This document shows positions 1 to 6,435 of a DNA stretch of 13,738 nt, in pieces. A program made the translations under genes and the position numbers. The notes under the pieces are model-generated. The model was given only the letters and a program-made list of their open reading frames with translations. It was not told the origin of the DNA and did not search any database. This DNA is from Dehalococcoidia bacterium. GTDB lineage: Bacteria; Chloroflexota; Dehalococcoidia; Dehalococcoidales; Fen-1064. The stretch is from positions 1-13,738 of the forward strand of contig PMCB01000085.1 of assembly GCA_003153955.1 (NCBI GenBank), given 5' to 3'. Positions within the stretch are counted from its first letter, which is position 1; the number at the start of each line of letters is the position of its first letter.

Positions 1-665
1 AGGTGCTCGATGTAATCCAGCCATTCGACTACCAGTCGGCCGTAGAGCCGTTCGATATCGCCGGCGAGATGGACGAGGTCGGCTTCGGGCAGATTTTCCA
101 CCGAATCCCGCGATTCCAGTTCTTCGTCCAGGTGGGTAACCGCCCAGAGCAAATCGGTGAAATGGTCGTGCTCAAGTAGGCTGGGGTTCCCCAGCAGTGT
201 CATTAAAAACTCACGCTTCTGCGCGAAAAATACTTTAAGCTCCGCTAGGTTCATATCATGGCGGTCAATCTCGATTTTCAGTTTATCTGCGTATGCGGCG
301 GCTTCCTGAAATTCCTTTTTCCCCCAGCTGTCCTTGAGATTCAGATGTTTGGCGATTTCAGCTTTGTTCTCGAAATTATCGAGCAATCCCCGCAGCAGGT
401 GGTTGCCGACATCGTTAAAAAAAGCGCCCAGAACCATGTTCAATTTCTGCAGTTTGGCCTTGCGCTCGCTCTGGTCGACAATCCTTTCGATGATGAGCAC
501 CACGATGAAAATCTCCAGCGGTAAAAAGGCCAGGCTGCTCATCAGGTAAAGAAAAAGGGTGTGGGCGTCGCGGAAAACAAGGTAGTCAACGCCGTAGAGG
601 AGCGCCGAGAGCAAAAGGCACCCGATGGAGAGGTAGACGATAAAAGAGAATTTTTTCGTGTTCAT
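1..665 (-). CDS. Hypothetical two-helix membrane protein with cytoplasmic helical tail (3' end outside window)
   Basis: An uninterrupted frame runs from ATG at 663-665 to the left edge, giving 221 residues with no stop, so the C-terminus is missing. Two hydrophobic segments lie at about residues 6-32 and 38-61. The second contains the sequence AFLPLEIFIVVLIIER. After it the protein becomes charged and helix-rich, with many Glu, Lys and Leu residues (about 62-221), and probably faces the cytoplasm. An AAGG/AGG-type ribosome binding site sits 7-13 bases before the ATG. I know similar conserved hypothetical membrane proteins only by general look (two helices with an LPLE motif between helix and linker), and no function can be assigned. 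A 12-base perfect palindrome (680-691) lies just upstream of the start. Confidence 0.75.
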   Translation of the reverse strand, partial: MNTKKFSFIVYLSIGCLLLSALLYGVDYLVFRDAHTLFLYLMSSLAFLPLEIFIVVLIIERIVDQSERKAKLQKLNMVLGAFFNDVGNHLLRGLLDNFENKAEIAKHLNLKDSWGKKEFQEAAAYADKLKIEIDRHDMNLAELKVFFAQKREFLMTLLGNPSLLEHDHFTDLLWAVTHLDEELESRDSVENLPEADLVHLAGDIERLYGRLVVEWLDYIEH

Positions 666-679
666 TTTGCCTGACCTTG

Positions 680-691
680 TCGAATATTCGA
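680..691. promoter_or_regulatory. Perfect 12-bp palindrome upstream of the membrane-protein gene
   Basis: TCGAATATTCGA is its own reverse complement and lies 15 bases upstream of the ATG at 665. It could be an operator for the leftward gene. No matching -35/-10 pair was found, so a regulatory role is only a suggestion. Confidence 0.3.
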
Positions 692-697
692 TGAATC

Positions 698-714
698 GGT
701 GGGCTGCGCCCACC
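698..714. repeat. REP-like hairpin with GGGC-TGC-GCCC core
   Basis: A perfect 7-base stem (698-704 with 708-714) closes a TGC loop. The core GGGCTGCGCCC is identical to the core of the hairpins at 2366-2390 and 3161-3183, so this belongs to the same repeat style although the outer arms differ. It lies in the 5' region of the membrane-protein gene. Confidence 0.6.
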
Positions 715-784
715 CTACAATGACGGTTGCGTTCATTATGGCATTGAAACGGAGTATCAGGATATGACTTTGATTACTTCCACA

Positions 785-822
785 CCCTCACCTTAATCCT
801 CTCCCCTCCAGGGCGAGGAGAA
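785..822. repeat. CTC-rich interspersed repeat with imperfect hairpin
   Basis: A CCCTCACCTTAATCCTCTCC-type sequence is followed by a near-complementary GGGCGAGGAG. The stem is TCCTC-T-CCC (797-805) against GGG-C-GAGGA (811-819) with one mismatch. The same style of element appears at 3041-3155, 7421-7452 and 9592-9660. It lies downstream of cutA, between cutA and the membrane-protein gene. Confidence 0.5.
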
Positions 823-876
823 TTGTGTTTCGTCTGCAGTGGATTGGGAGAGCAACTATCCCGTTTCTTTGTCGAG

Positions 877-1176
877 TCAGGCCAGATAATCCGGATTGCC
901 GCCGATAATGGGGAGGGCGATGATTTCGGGGACGGTGTACGGGTGGTTTTGCTTGACCGCTGTGATGAGTTCGTCGAGGAGGGCAGCGCGGGTTTTAACG
1001 ACGAGCATCAGTTCATCCGCTTTTTCGATTTTGCCCTGCCACCAATATTGTGATGATACTTTGGGGATAATGTTGACGCAGGCGCCTTTTCGGGCGGACA
1101 GGAGTTTGTCCGCCAGCTTTTGGGCGTTGGAGGGAGTGTCGATGGTGATGAAGACAACAACGTGAGAATATTCCAT
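877..1176 (-). CDS. cutA: CutA1-family divalent cation tolerance protein
   Basis: This 99-residue protein matches the CutA1 family across its length. It has an N-terminal VVVFITIDT strand, then the KGACVNIIPKVSSQYWWQGK segment (about 30-49), then AVKQNHPYTVPEIIALPI near the C-terminus. CutA1 forms PII-like trimers, has been linked to copper tolerance in E. coli and is otherwise poorly understood. Translation starts at ATG 1174-1176 behind an AAGAGAAG purine stretch. The protein stops at NPDYLA, whereas many homologues continue with a Trp and a few more residues, so the tail is slightly short. Its upstream gap is filled by composite repeats (1190-1315), and no promoter was recognised. Family assignment is firm. 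The biological role is not settled by the sequence. Confidence 0.93.
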   Translation of the reverse strand: MEYSHVVVFITIDTPSNAQKLADKLLSARKGACVNIIPKVSSQYWWQGKIEKADELMLVVKTRAALLDELITAVKQNHPYTVPEIIALPIIGGNPDYLA

Positions 1177-1185
1177 CTTCTCTTA

Positions 1186-1315
1186 AATCCTAATATCGAA
1201 TATCCAAATCCCAAACAAAATCAAATATTAATTTTCAATTAATAACTTTATTTCTGGATTCCCGATCACGTCGGGAATGACAACAAGTGCTTAGAGTTTC
1301 GGATTTAGTGTTTTT
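1186..1315. repeat. Composite intergenic repeat: AT-rich interspersed element interrupted by a GATTCCCG/CGGGAAT palindrome
   Basis: Between nadA and cutA lies an AT-rich stretch. Its two ends (AATCCTAATATCGAATATCC at the left, and CTTAGAGTTTCGGATTTAGTG at 1290-1310) resemble the degenerate repeat units (CTAAGCACTAAATTC / ATATTCGATATTAGGATT on the other strand) scattered in many environmental bacterial genomes. In the middle, ATTCCCGA (1258-1265) pairs perfectly with TCGGGAAT (1271-1278) inside a TGGATTCCCG...CGGGAATGACA element, another widespread short repeat. The family resemblance is from memory. The palindrome itself is visible. Confidence 0.5.
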
Positions 1316-2230
1316 TTAAGTGATGGCCAGCATACGTTCGACGGAGGAAAGGGCGCGGATCCGGATATCTTCCGGTATAATAATTTTATAATTCATGTCC
1401 TGCAGCGACCAGAGGACTTTTTCGAGAGTGATGCGCTTCATATTCGGACAGACGGCTTTATCATTGACCGGAATAAAGTATTTGGCAGGGTTTTCTTTCT
1501 TGAGGCGGTACATGATGCCCGTTTCCGTGCCGATGATGAATCCTTCGGCAGGACTTTCCCGCACAAATCGCATCATCCCGCCGGTGCTGAGGACCTCATC
1601 GGCTACGGCTTTAGCATCGGGGCGGCACTCGGGATGAACCAGGGCCAGTGTGCCCGGATGCTTCTTTTTCAGACGAAGGATATCTTCCGGTAATATTTTC
1701 ATGTGGGTGGGGCAATAACCGGGCCAGAGGTGCATATGACGGCCGGTTTTTTCGGCGACCCACTGTCCGAGGTACTGGTCGGGAACAAAGGTAATCTCGC
1801 CTTCCCCCAGGCTCTGGACAACCTTGACGGCATTGCCGGAAGTGCAGCAGATGTCCGATTCGGCTTTAACGGCAGCGCTGGAATTGACGTAACAGACGAC
1901 GGTTGCTCCGGGTAGATCTTTTTTCGCGGCAATCAAGGCTTCGGCAGTAATCATATTCGCCATCGGGCAACCGGACTCTTTGTCAGGCAGCAATACCGTC
2001 CTTTTGGGATTGATAATATAGGCCGTTTCCGCCATAAAATGCACGCCGCAGAAAACGATGACATCGGCATCGGTTTTAGCGGCTTGCTGACTCAACTCCA
2101 GTGAATCGCCGGTAAAATCGGCGATATCCTGAACTTCGGGCCGCTGATAATTATGGACGAGAATGACGGCGTTCCGCTGTTTCTTCAGTCGAGTGATTTC
2201 ATCAATGATTTCTGCATCTTTTGTGAACAT
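1316..2230 (-). CDS. nadA: Quinolinate synthase NadA
   Basis: NadA condenses iminoaspartate with dihydroxyacetone phosphate to make quinolinate, the second step of de novo NAD synthesis, using a cytoplasmic [4Fe-4S] cluster. The 304-residue length is typical of the short, thermophile-type NadA proteins. The three expected cluster cysteines are present at about C88 (ESGCPMAN), C173 (PGYCPTHM) and C261 (AVCPNMK). Other family motifs include AVILVHNYQRPEVQDIADF (21-39), GDSLELS (41-47), YVNSSAAVKAESDICCTSGNA (114-134) and HPEC (199-202). ATG at 2228-2230 is preceded by GGAG about 11 bases upstream. Neither nadB nor nadC is adjacent, and the flavoprotein at 4357-5481 is not NadB-like, so the partner enzymes must lie elsewhere. 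Confidence 0.97.
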   Translation of the reverse strand: MFTKDAEIIDEITRLKKQRNAVILVHNYQRPEVQDIADFTGDSLELSQQAAKTDADVIVFCGVHFMAETAYIINPKRTVLLPDKESGCPMANMITAEALIAAKKDLPGATVVCYVNSSAAVKAESDICCTSGNAVKVVQSLGEGEITFVPDQYLGQWVAEKTGRHMHLWPGYCPTHMKILPEDILRLKKKHPGTLALVHPECRPDAKAVADEVLSTGGMMRFVRESPAEGFIIGTETGIMYRLKKENPAKYFIPVNDKAVCPNMKRITLEKVLWSLQDMNYKIIIPEDIRIRALSSVERMLAIT

Positions 2231-2339
2231 AAGAGATTAGACTCCGATTAATGTTAAACATCGACTTCGATTTTTCTTCATTTCCATGATAGTTCAGTGT
2301 TTTAGCGGTGTTAATGCCAGCCCGACGCCCCATCTCTTT

Positions 2340-2390
2340 CTCTTCCCGCCGGGAAGAGGAGTTTAGTTAGAGGGGCTGCGCCCCTCTAAC
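2340..2390. repeat. Two tandem perfect hairpins; second belongs to the TTAGAGGGGC repeat family (copy 1)
   Basis: CTCTTCCC (2340-2347) pairs with GGGAAGAG (2351-2358) over a 3-base loop. Immediately after, an 11-base perfect stem (2366-2376 with 2380-2390) closes a TGC loop. The segment 2367-2393 is repeated base for base at 3161-3187. The element sits upstream of nadA and downstream of the MOSC gene. Confidence 0.8.
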
Positions 2391-2443
2391 TCAGCCTTGC
2401 TTAATACGAAATTCAACCATTCCAAGTACGAGTAATATATAGC

Positions 2444-2464
2444 GGGCAGGTTATAAACCTGCCC
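2444..2464. repeat. Perfect 9-bp inverted repeat abutting the MOSC stop codon
   Basis: GGGCAGGTT (2444-2452) pairs with AACCTGCCC (2456-2464) over a 3-base loop and ends one base before the MOSC gene's TAG (2465-2467). The wider context CGGGCAGG...CCTGCCCCTACAG has the look of a common interspersed repeat. On the minus strand it would form a hairpin right after the stop. No U-run follows, so an intrinsic terminator is unlikely. Confidence 0.6.
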
Positions 2465-2929
2465 CTACAGATTACCGACAGGTTTTTTGATAACACTGAT
2501 GTTATCACCGGCGGTAATAGTCCCGCCTTTGATGACTTTGCCAAAAACGCCTTCTTTGGGCATGACGCATTTGCCGACCTTCTGGAAAATGGCGCAGCCG
2601 ACATGGCATTCCTTGCCGATCTGGGATATTTCCAATACCACTTCTTTCCCGACTTTGACTTGTGTGCCGACGGGAATAGAAACAAGGTCGATGCCTTCGG
2701 TGGTTAAATTCTCTGCAAAAGCACCGGGGCCGAGTTCCAACCCGAGTTTGCGCATTTTGTCGATGCTCTCGTTCGCCAGTAAACTGACCTGACGATGAGT
2801 AGAGAAATCGGCATGGGCGTCACTGACCATCCCATAGCCTTCCTGAAATTGTCCGGAGGGGACAACATCTTTACTGGTGCCTTTTTTATCACTGCGGCAG
2901 ACCGCAATTACTTTTCCGGTATTTTTCAT
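2465..2929 (-). CDS. MOSC-domain sulfurase-like protein
   Basis: This 154-residue protein is a stand-alone MOSC domain (named for the Moco sulfurase C-terminus), a beta-strand-rich fold that carries or transfers sulfur. Visible motifs are QFQEGYGMVSDAHAD (27-41), the HRQVSLLA strand (45-52), GAFAENLTTEGIDL (69-82), and a region with the expected sulfur-handling cysteine in IGKECHVGC (C108, with C112 and C121 nearby) followed by MPKEGVF. Translation starts at ATG 2927-2929 behind a strong AGGAG seven bases upstream. Small MOSC proteins of this type often sit with molybdenum-cofactor genes, but no moa or mog gene is in this window, so its acceptor is unknown. The stop codon touches an inverted repeat. 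Confidence 0.92.
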   Translation of the reverse strand: MKNTGKVIAVCRSDKKGTSKDVVPSGQFQEGYGMVSDAHADFSTHRQVSLLANESIDKMRKLGLELGPGAFAENLTTEGIDLVSIPVGTQVKVGKEVVLEISQIGKECHVGCAIFQKVGKCVMPKEGVFGKVIKGGTITAGDNISVIKKPVGNL

Positions 2930-3040
2930 ATGGTGCTCCTCGAAATATCAAAGATGATAATATCAGTTAACCTTTCCCATATTCGTTACAGAGGTTTGGA
3001 CTAAATATTTTTTTATCAGCATTTATTTAATCCAAATAAA

Positions 3041-3155
3041 AACCTCACCCTCTGACTCCCTCTCCTCTACATTTTGCTTTAATACATCAGCTCGTTGAAC
3101 TGAGTACCTGCGAAAGCAAAAGTATTTCGCCTGCGGGCTCAAGGCGAGGGAGAAG
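3041..3155. repeat. MITE-like CTC-rich element with imperfect terminal inverted repeats
   Basis: The left end reads AACCTCACCCTCTGACTCCC. The right end, on the opposite strand, reads AACCTTCTCCCTCGCC, so both begin AACCT and share a CTCCCTC block. Inside, GCGAAA (3110-3115) pairs with TTTCGC (3125-3130). About 115 bases, no coding potential. It resembles the shorter elements at 785-822 and 9592-9660. Boundaries are approximate. Confidence 0.45.
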
Positions 3156-3160
3156 GTTAC

Positions 3161-3187
3161 TTAGAGGGGCTGCGCCCCTCTAACTCA
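3161..3187. repeat. TTAGAGGGGC hairpin repeat, copy 2
   Basis: A perfect 10-base stem (3161-3170 with 3174-3183) encloses a TGC loop, followed by CTCA. These 27 bases are identical to 2367-2393, and flanking sequences differ on both sides. This marks the element as a dispersed unit and not part of a larger duplication. Confidence 0.8.
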
Positions 3188-3261
3188 AAGCCCCGCTTAG
3201 AATGGATTATTGATTTAAACTTCTTCACAATTGATAGCGCATATCCCTATTTTATTACAAT

Positions 3262-3402
3262 TTAGTTTAGCACACGCTCAATTGTACCGCCACCAACAAC
3301 GACATCCCCGTCGTAAAATACGGCGGCCTGTCCCGGGGTGACGGCCATCTGCGGTTTGGCAAATTTTATGTTTATTTTATCATTATCAGCGGTCTCTGCG
3401 GA
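3262..3402 (-). pseudogene. mnmA: C-terminal remnant of tRNA 2-thiouridylase MnmA
   Basis: Read leftward, 46 codons end in TAA (3262-3264) and give a protein tail with [17 protein letters not shown] and then [13 protein letters not shown]. VTPGQxAVFY followed by GGGxIE is the hallmark C-terminus of MnmA (TrmU), the enzyme that makes 2-thiouridine at the wobble base of Glu, Gln and Lys tRNAs. The ATP-pyrophosphatase core and the catalytic cysteines, some 300 residues, are absent. The frame is closed by TGA at 3403-3405, and immediately upstream the sequence becomes the end of the UPF0280 gene in another frame, whose own stop (3386-3388) lies inside the remnant. There is no start codon or ribosome site for independent expression. 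It looks like a relic left by a deletion, insertion or assembly join. A full mnmA is expected elsewhere. Confidence 0.83.
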
Positions 3403-4132
3403 TCAGGTTGATTTTACCCCAGACACCCATTTTGTCATTAATAATGACCGCCACGCCGACCAGCCCTTTTACGCCGCGGGCGTAATCGAGAGCTTTTTGC
3501 ACATCCGTTTCTTCTTTCACAATATTTCCGATAGCGGTAGCGGCGGCATCAGCCAAAGCAGTGGAATGCGAAAGGACGACGACAGCGTCAGCTTTGCCGA
3601 AGCTGAGAGAATGTCCGACTGTCCCCGAAGAAGTACAAACACCCAAGGGCGTATCTAAAGGTTCGATTTTCAGAGCAACCCGGCCGGTTAAAGGGGAATC
3701 TTCTCCGGCATAGACACCGACCAACCGTGATTTTGTTGACTTCAGAAAGATATCTCCACCATTTTCGACAATTACTTCAGCGGAATATTTCAGTAAATCA
3801 CGACCGACAAATTCGGCAAAAGCCCCGGCTACAGCGGCCATGGGGCCGACATTTACTTTTTTCGCGGCTTCTGCCATCGCCCGGGCGATGGCCGGAGCAT
3901 CATCCCCCACTGGAAATGGTTCCAAAGCGATTACGAAGCCGGGATGACGGGCGATATAATTCTCCAGTAAAGAACGCTGCCGCTGGACGATCTCAAATGC
4001 TTGGTTTTTCAGATGCCGGCGGGCGCGGATATAAAGGTCGGTTTCTTTGACCATGACGTTAAAGGAGACCAGGTCACGGTCTTTCGACCAGTCCCGGTAA
4101 TAACGCGGTTGGTAATCAGGTGTTTTAGCCAA
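3386..4132 (-). CDS. UPF0280 family protein (ApbE-like fold)
   Basis: This 248-residue protein belongs to the uncharacterised UPF0280 family, which is distantly related to ApbE FAD:protein FMN transferases. Visible motifs are [20 protein letters not shown] (about 95-114), VENGGDIFL (about 122-130) and [20 protein letters not shown] (about 164-183), followed by a Ser/Ala-rich helix [16 protein letters not shown]. In ApbE proteins the equivalent loops bind FAD and a divalent metal. The reaction here is unknown. TTG at 4130-4132 is taken as start because an in-frame TAA precedes it and GGAGGG lies about 11 bases upstream. The next ATG would remove about 26 residues. The last residues (RRDR) and the stop are read from DNA that also encodes the mnmA remnant in another frame, so the native C-terminus may have been replaced. 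Confidence 0.88.
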   Translation of the reverse strand: MAKTPDYQPRYYRDWSKDRDLVSFNVMVKETDLYIRARRHLKNQAFEIVQRQRSLLENYIARHPGFVIALEPFPVGDDAPAIARAMAEAAKKVNVGPMAAVAGAFAEFVGRDLLKYSAEVIVENGGDIFLKSTKSRLVGVYAGEDSPLTGRVALKIEPLDTPLGVCTSSGTVGHSLSFGKADAVVVLSHSTALADAAATAIGNIVKEETDVQKALDYARGVKGLVGVAVIINDKMGVWGKINLIRRDR

Positions 4133-4356
4133 TTATGTTTAGTCCCTCCGAGAGCAATATGACGAATTAGTTTGTATTCATCACCGCTATTCGACAAACC
4201 CCAGTATTTTAGTGCTTTTACCACTGATGATGGTCAAGACGGGCAACTGTGCTTATATATTACTCCAAATCGGAGATTGATACATCGACAAGCCGTTCTT
4301 CTTTTGGCCTGCTGCGATGCGATAAGAAAGGAAACTGATTAAGGATCCGTAAGCGC
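4133..4356. other. Intergenic region upstream of the UPF0280 gene
   Basis: No gene recognised. Leftward, TTGACC (around 4233-4238) and TAAAAT (around 4207-4212) could form a weak promoter, but the 20-base spacing is longer than ideal. CTCC-N5-GGAG at 4263-4275 is a short hairpin that may mark the end of the flavoprotein transcript. Confidence 0.3.
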
Positions 4357-5481
4357 TTAGTTCAACGCCTCGGAGGTTAATCCGGCGACGTATTCGGCGA
4401 TCGCGGGGGAAGCGGTCAGTCCAGGTGATTCGATTCCAATGAGGTTAATTAACCCGGGCAAGCCCTTATCAGACTCATCTCGAATAACATAGTCGCGGAA
4501 ACCTTCTCCCAAGCCCTGAAGCTTCGGACGGACCCCGGCAAAATCGGGCGCCAGATCGTCCGGTGCAATTGAGGGGAGATAACGATGCGCCGCCCGGTAA
4601 AAATCAGCTTTATCATTTTCATTAACGGTGTATTCAATTTTATCCACATATTTGGTATCAGGGCCCAGCCGCACCGAACCATCGACAGAAAGAGTAATGT
4701 GAATACCGACACCGGCCTGCTCCGGCACAGGGTAGACCAGACGGCGTACCAGGTGGCCGACTCCCGGGTCCAGGCTAAAATATTGACCTTTGCAGTAATG
4801 CAGCCGATAACCGGCTTTTACCGGGTCAATCCCGGCCGACTGCGCGATCCGGTCACTAAACAAACCGGCGGCATTGATTACTACTTTCGCGGTAACCGAC
4901 GAAATCCCTTCATCATCCCTGATATCGACCCGATAGGTGCCATTTTTTCTTTCAATGCCGATGACCTCAGTATTAAAGATAAATTCCGCGCCGTTTTCTT
5001 TTGCGCGGCCGTAAAAACAGCGCAGCAAATTGTAAGAATCAATAACGCCGGTGGATGGAGAGAGCAGCGCCGCAACAATGTTTACATTTGGCTCCAGCCG
5101 CTTGATGTCATCACGCGCAAGTATTCGCAACCCGGCAACACCGTTTTTAATCCCCTGGCGATACAGCCTGTCAACTTCTTTGGACTCCACATCATCAGCC
5201 GCGACAATTAGTTTTCCTAATTTTTTGTGGTTGATGTTGAATTTGCGGCAAATTTCGTAGAGCAGTTTATTACCCCGGACGCAGAATTTTGCCTTGAACG
5301 AATTTTCGGGATAATACATGCCCGCGTGGATTACTTCGCTGTTATGACTGCTCGTTTCCAAACCGAACGTACGGTTTTTCTCGAAAACAAAGACATTTTT
5401 GTTGAATTGAGATACTTCGGCGGCGATCGCCAACCCGACCACGCCGGCCCCGATAATAATAACATCGACTTCAGCAGGCAT
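4357..5481 (-). CDS. FAD-dependent oxidoreductase, L-2-hydroxyglutarate oxidase/dehydrogenase-like (LhgO family)
   Basis: This 374-residue flavoprotein is in the DAO superfamily. The N-terminal Rossmann motif is VDVIIIGAGVVGLAIAAE (about 5-22), with the ribose-binding Glu at E34. The segment ETSSHNSEVIHAGMYY (42-57) is characteristic of the L-2-hydroxyglutarate dehydrogenase/oxidase branch, and the C-terminus has the FAD-contacting LIGIESPGLTASPAIAEYVAGL. The likely reaction is oxidation of L-2-hydroxyglutarate, or a related 2-hydroxyacid, to the oxoacid with electrons passed to oxygen or quinone. Substrate is inferred from family only. ATG at 5479-5481 is chosen because it directly precedes the Rossmann strand and has GAGGT at the right distance. 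Longer starts would read back into the rhomboid gene. It lies 52 bases downstream of the rhomboid gene on the same strand, so the two may be cotranscribed. Confidence 0.85.
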   Translation of the reverse strand: MPAEVDVIIIGAGVVGLAIAAEVSQFNKNVFVFEKNRTFGLETSSHNSEVIHAGMYYPENSFKAKFCVRGNKLLYEICRKFNINHKKLGKLIVAADDVESKEVDRLYRQGIKNGVAGLRILARDDIKRLEPNVNIVAALLSPSTGVIDSYNLLRCFYGRAKENGAEFIFNTEVIGIERKNGTYRVDIRDDEGISSVTAKVVINAAGLFSDRIAQSAGIDPVKAGYRLHYCKGQYFSLDPGVGHLVRRLVYPVPEQAGVGIHITLSVDGSVRLGPDTKYVDKIEYTVNENDKADFYRAAHRYLPSIAPDDLAPDFAGVRPKLQGLGEGFRDYVIRDESDKGLPGLINLIGIESPGLTASPAIAEYVAGLTSEALN

Positions 5482-5533
5482 GAAATACCTCGAAATAAGT
5501 GTTGAATTAGGGACACGGGGAGCCAGGATAAAT

Positions 5534-6136
5534 CTAGTAGCGGCGGTGAATTGCCTGCCGTTTGAAAATATAACCGGCGGCAATGCCGGTCAGCAGCCCG
5601 CCAAGATGAGCCTGCCAGGCAACATCGGCAACAAAGGTCAGCAAAAGAAAACTGATAAGAATTGAAATCCAGAGGTCCATCGGGATGGGTAAAGGAAAAA
5701 TCATGACTTTCAGGCGCGGGACAAGCACAACCAGCACGCCGCCAAGGGCGAAAATGGCGCCGGAAGCGCCCACTGCGAGCGAATTAGACGGCGCTAGCAG
5801 CATGAAAAGGGCATTGCCCACGATACCGCCGATGAAATAGACCAGGAAAAACCTGGTCTCGCCGACGAGTGCCAGGACGTACATGCCGAAGAAATAAAGG
5901 GTGAGCATATTAAATAAAATATGGTAGATGCCGTCGTGAATGAACAGGGCAGTTATTATCGTCCATGGCTGGCTGGCAATAGTGGAGGAGCTAACCCCTG
6001 CCTGAGCAGCGATGTGCTGTGACACCCCCAAAATAGAACCAAATGAGATACTCGTGGCAATAAATACCAAAACATTGACGCCGATGAGCACCCAGAGCGG
6101 GGTTAAATTAATTGTTCGCGGGTCACGGAATCTCAC
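5534..6136 (-). CDS. Rhomboid-family intramembrane serine protease
   Basis: This 200-residue, six-helix membrane protein carries the rhomboid catalytic set. HILFNM (H72, N76) corresponds to the GlpG HILFN oxyanion residues, GASGAIFAL carries the nucleophile S125, and AWQAHLGG carries the general base H177. Rhomboids cleave transmembrane substrates within the bilayer. The substrate here is unknown. There is no extra cytoplasmic domain. The start is GTG (6134-6136), supported by GGAAGGAAGT four bases upstream. The leftward promoter at 6436-6464 and the terminator at 6218-6256 lie upstream, so expression probably depends on read-through of that terminator, or on an unseen promoter in the 80 bases in between. 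Confidence 0.93.
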   Translation of the reverse strand: MRFRDPRTINLTPLWVLIGVNVLVFIATSISFGSILGVSQHIAAQAGVSSSTIASQPWTIITALFIHDGIYHILFNMLTLYFFGMYVLALVGETRFFLVYFIGGIVGNALFMLLAPSNSLAVGASGAIFALGGVLVVLVPRLKVMIFPLPIPMDLWISILISFLLLTFVADVAWQAHLGGLLTGIAAGYIFKRQAIHRRY

Positions 6137-6217
6137 TTTTACTTCCTTCCAGATAATTGTACAGTTTCGGAGATAACCTAAGCAAGATTGAGCTCAAGAA
6201 AAGGGACTGCACTATAT

Positions 6218-6256
6218 AAAAATGGTGGAGAGTACTTCTTTAAGGCACTCTCCACC
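6218..6256 (-). terminator. Strong intrinsic terminator hairpin upstream of the rhomboid gene
   Basis: On the minus strand GGTGGAGAGT (6256-6247) pairs perfectly with ACTCTCCACC (6233-6224). It is followed by ATTTTTATAT (6223-6214). The loop has partial inner pairing. The plus strand has no U-run after the hairpin, so termination is leftward. It closes the transcript that starts near 6428. Confidence 0.8.
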
Positions 6257-6428
6257 CAAATACAACTTTTTCCATATCAGCCCGAATTGCTTATTAAAGA
6301 GTCGGACATTCGGTTCCAGGGCCCCTGCATCTTATGCAGGGCGCGTACGATCAACCTATCTCACCCCTAACACTGCGTGTAACCTCATAAAAGCACCTCT
6401 GCCGTGTATTCAGGTTTCATCTGATCCC
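6218..6428 (-). ncRNA. Candidate structured small RNA or regulatory 5' leader of the rhomboid gene
   Basis: About 210 bases lie between a near-consensus leftward promoter and a strong terminator, with no open frame worth calling. The predicted RNA folds back on itself. ACCUGAAUACA near its 5' end pairs (with two G-U) with UGUAUUUGGGU near its 3' end. CCCUGCAU-AAG-AUGCAGGG forms an apical hairpin (about 6322-6340), and CCGAAU...AUUCGG forms a side hairpin on the 3' half. A rod with a central opening and a side hairpin is the general shape of 6S RNA, but I cannot match its conserved sequence. RNase P, tmRNA, SRP and T-box signatures were looked for and not found. The position ahead of a coding gene with a terminator also fits a riboswitch-type leader. 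The 3' strand of the long stem shares three bases with the terminator's left arm. Confidence 0.5.
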
Positions 6429-6435
6429 TATACTT

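Larger units (their letters stand above)
2930..3261. other. 332-base gene-poor gap, mostly repeat-derived
   Basis: No convincing open frame is present. The first 100 bases upstream of the MOSC gene are AT-rich and contain a TATTAT-like -10 in the leftward direction but no acceptable -35. The rest is occupied by the composite CTC-rich element (3041-3155) and the second copy of the 27-base hairpin repeat (3161-3187). A short AT-rich tail then leads to the end of the mnmA remnant. Confidence 0.6.

Noticed and set aside
2260..2271. ATCGA-CT-TCGAT inverted repeat upstream of nadA as a NAD-repressor operator
   Set aside because: Only 5-base arms, no supporting promoter, and no match to a known NiaR or NrtR site that I can recall.
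2444..2464. Intrinsic terminator for the MOSC gene
   Set aside because: The stem is good but no U-run follows on the minus strand, and the sequence looks like a dispersed repeat.
4136..4224. Leftward frame reading VKALKYWGLSNSGDEYKLIRH, a protein-like stretch upstream of UPF0280
   Set aside because: It runs into the UPF0280 start in another frame and covers its ribosome site; no start site or family recognised.
4357..5481. L-aspartate oxidase (NadB) as partner of NadA
   Set aside because: The motifs are of the L-2-hydroxyglutarate oxidase/DAO type, and NadB-type (succinate dehydrogenase-like) signatures are absent.
5482..5583. Extended N-terminus of the FAD oxidoreductase
   Set aside because: It would overlap the rhomboid gene; the Rossmann motif begins right after the internal ATG with its own ribosome site.
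6218..6428. Identity as RNase P RNA, tmRNA, SRP RNA or T-box leader
   Set aside because: None of the conserved sequence blocks of these families was found in the element; 6S-like shape is noted but not claimed.
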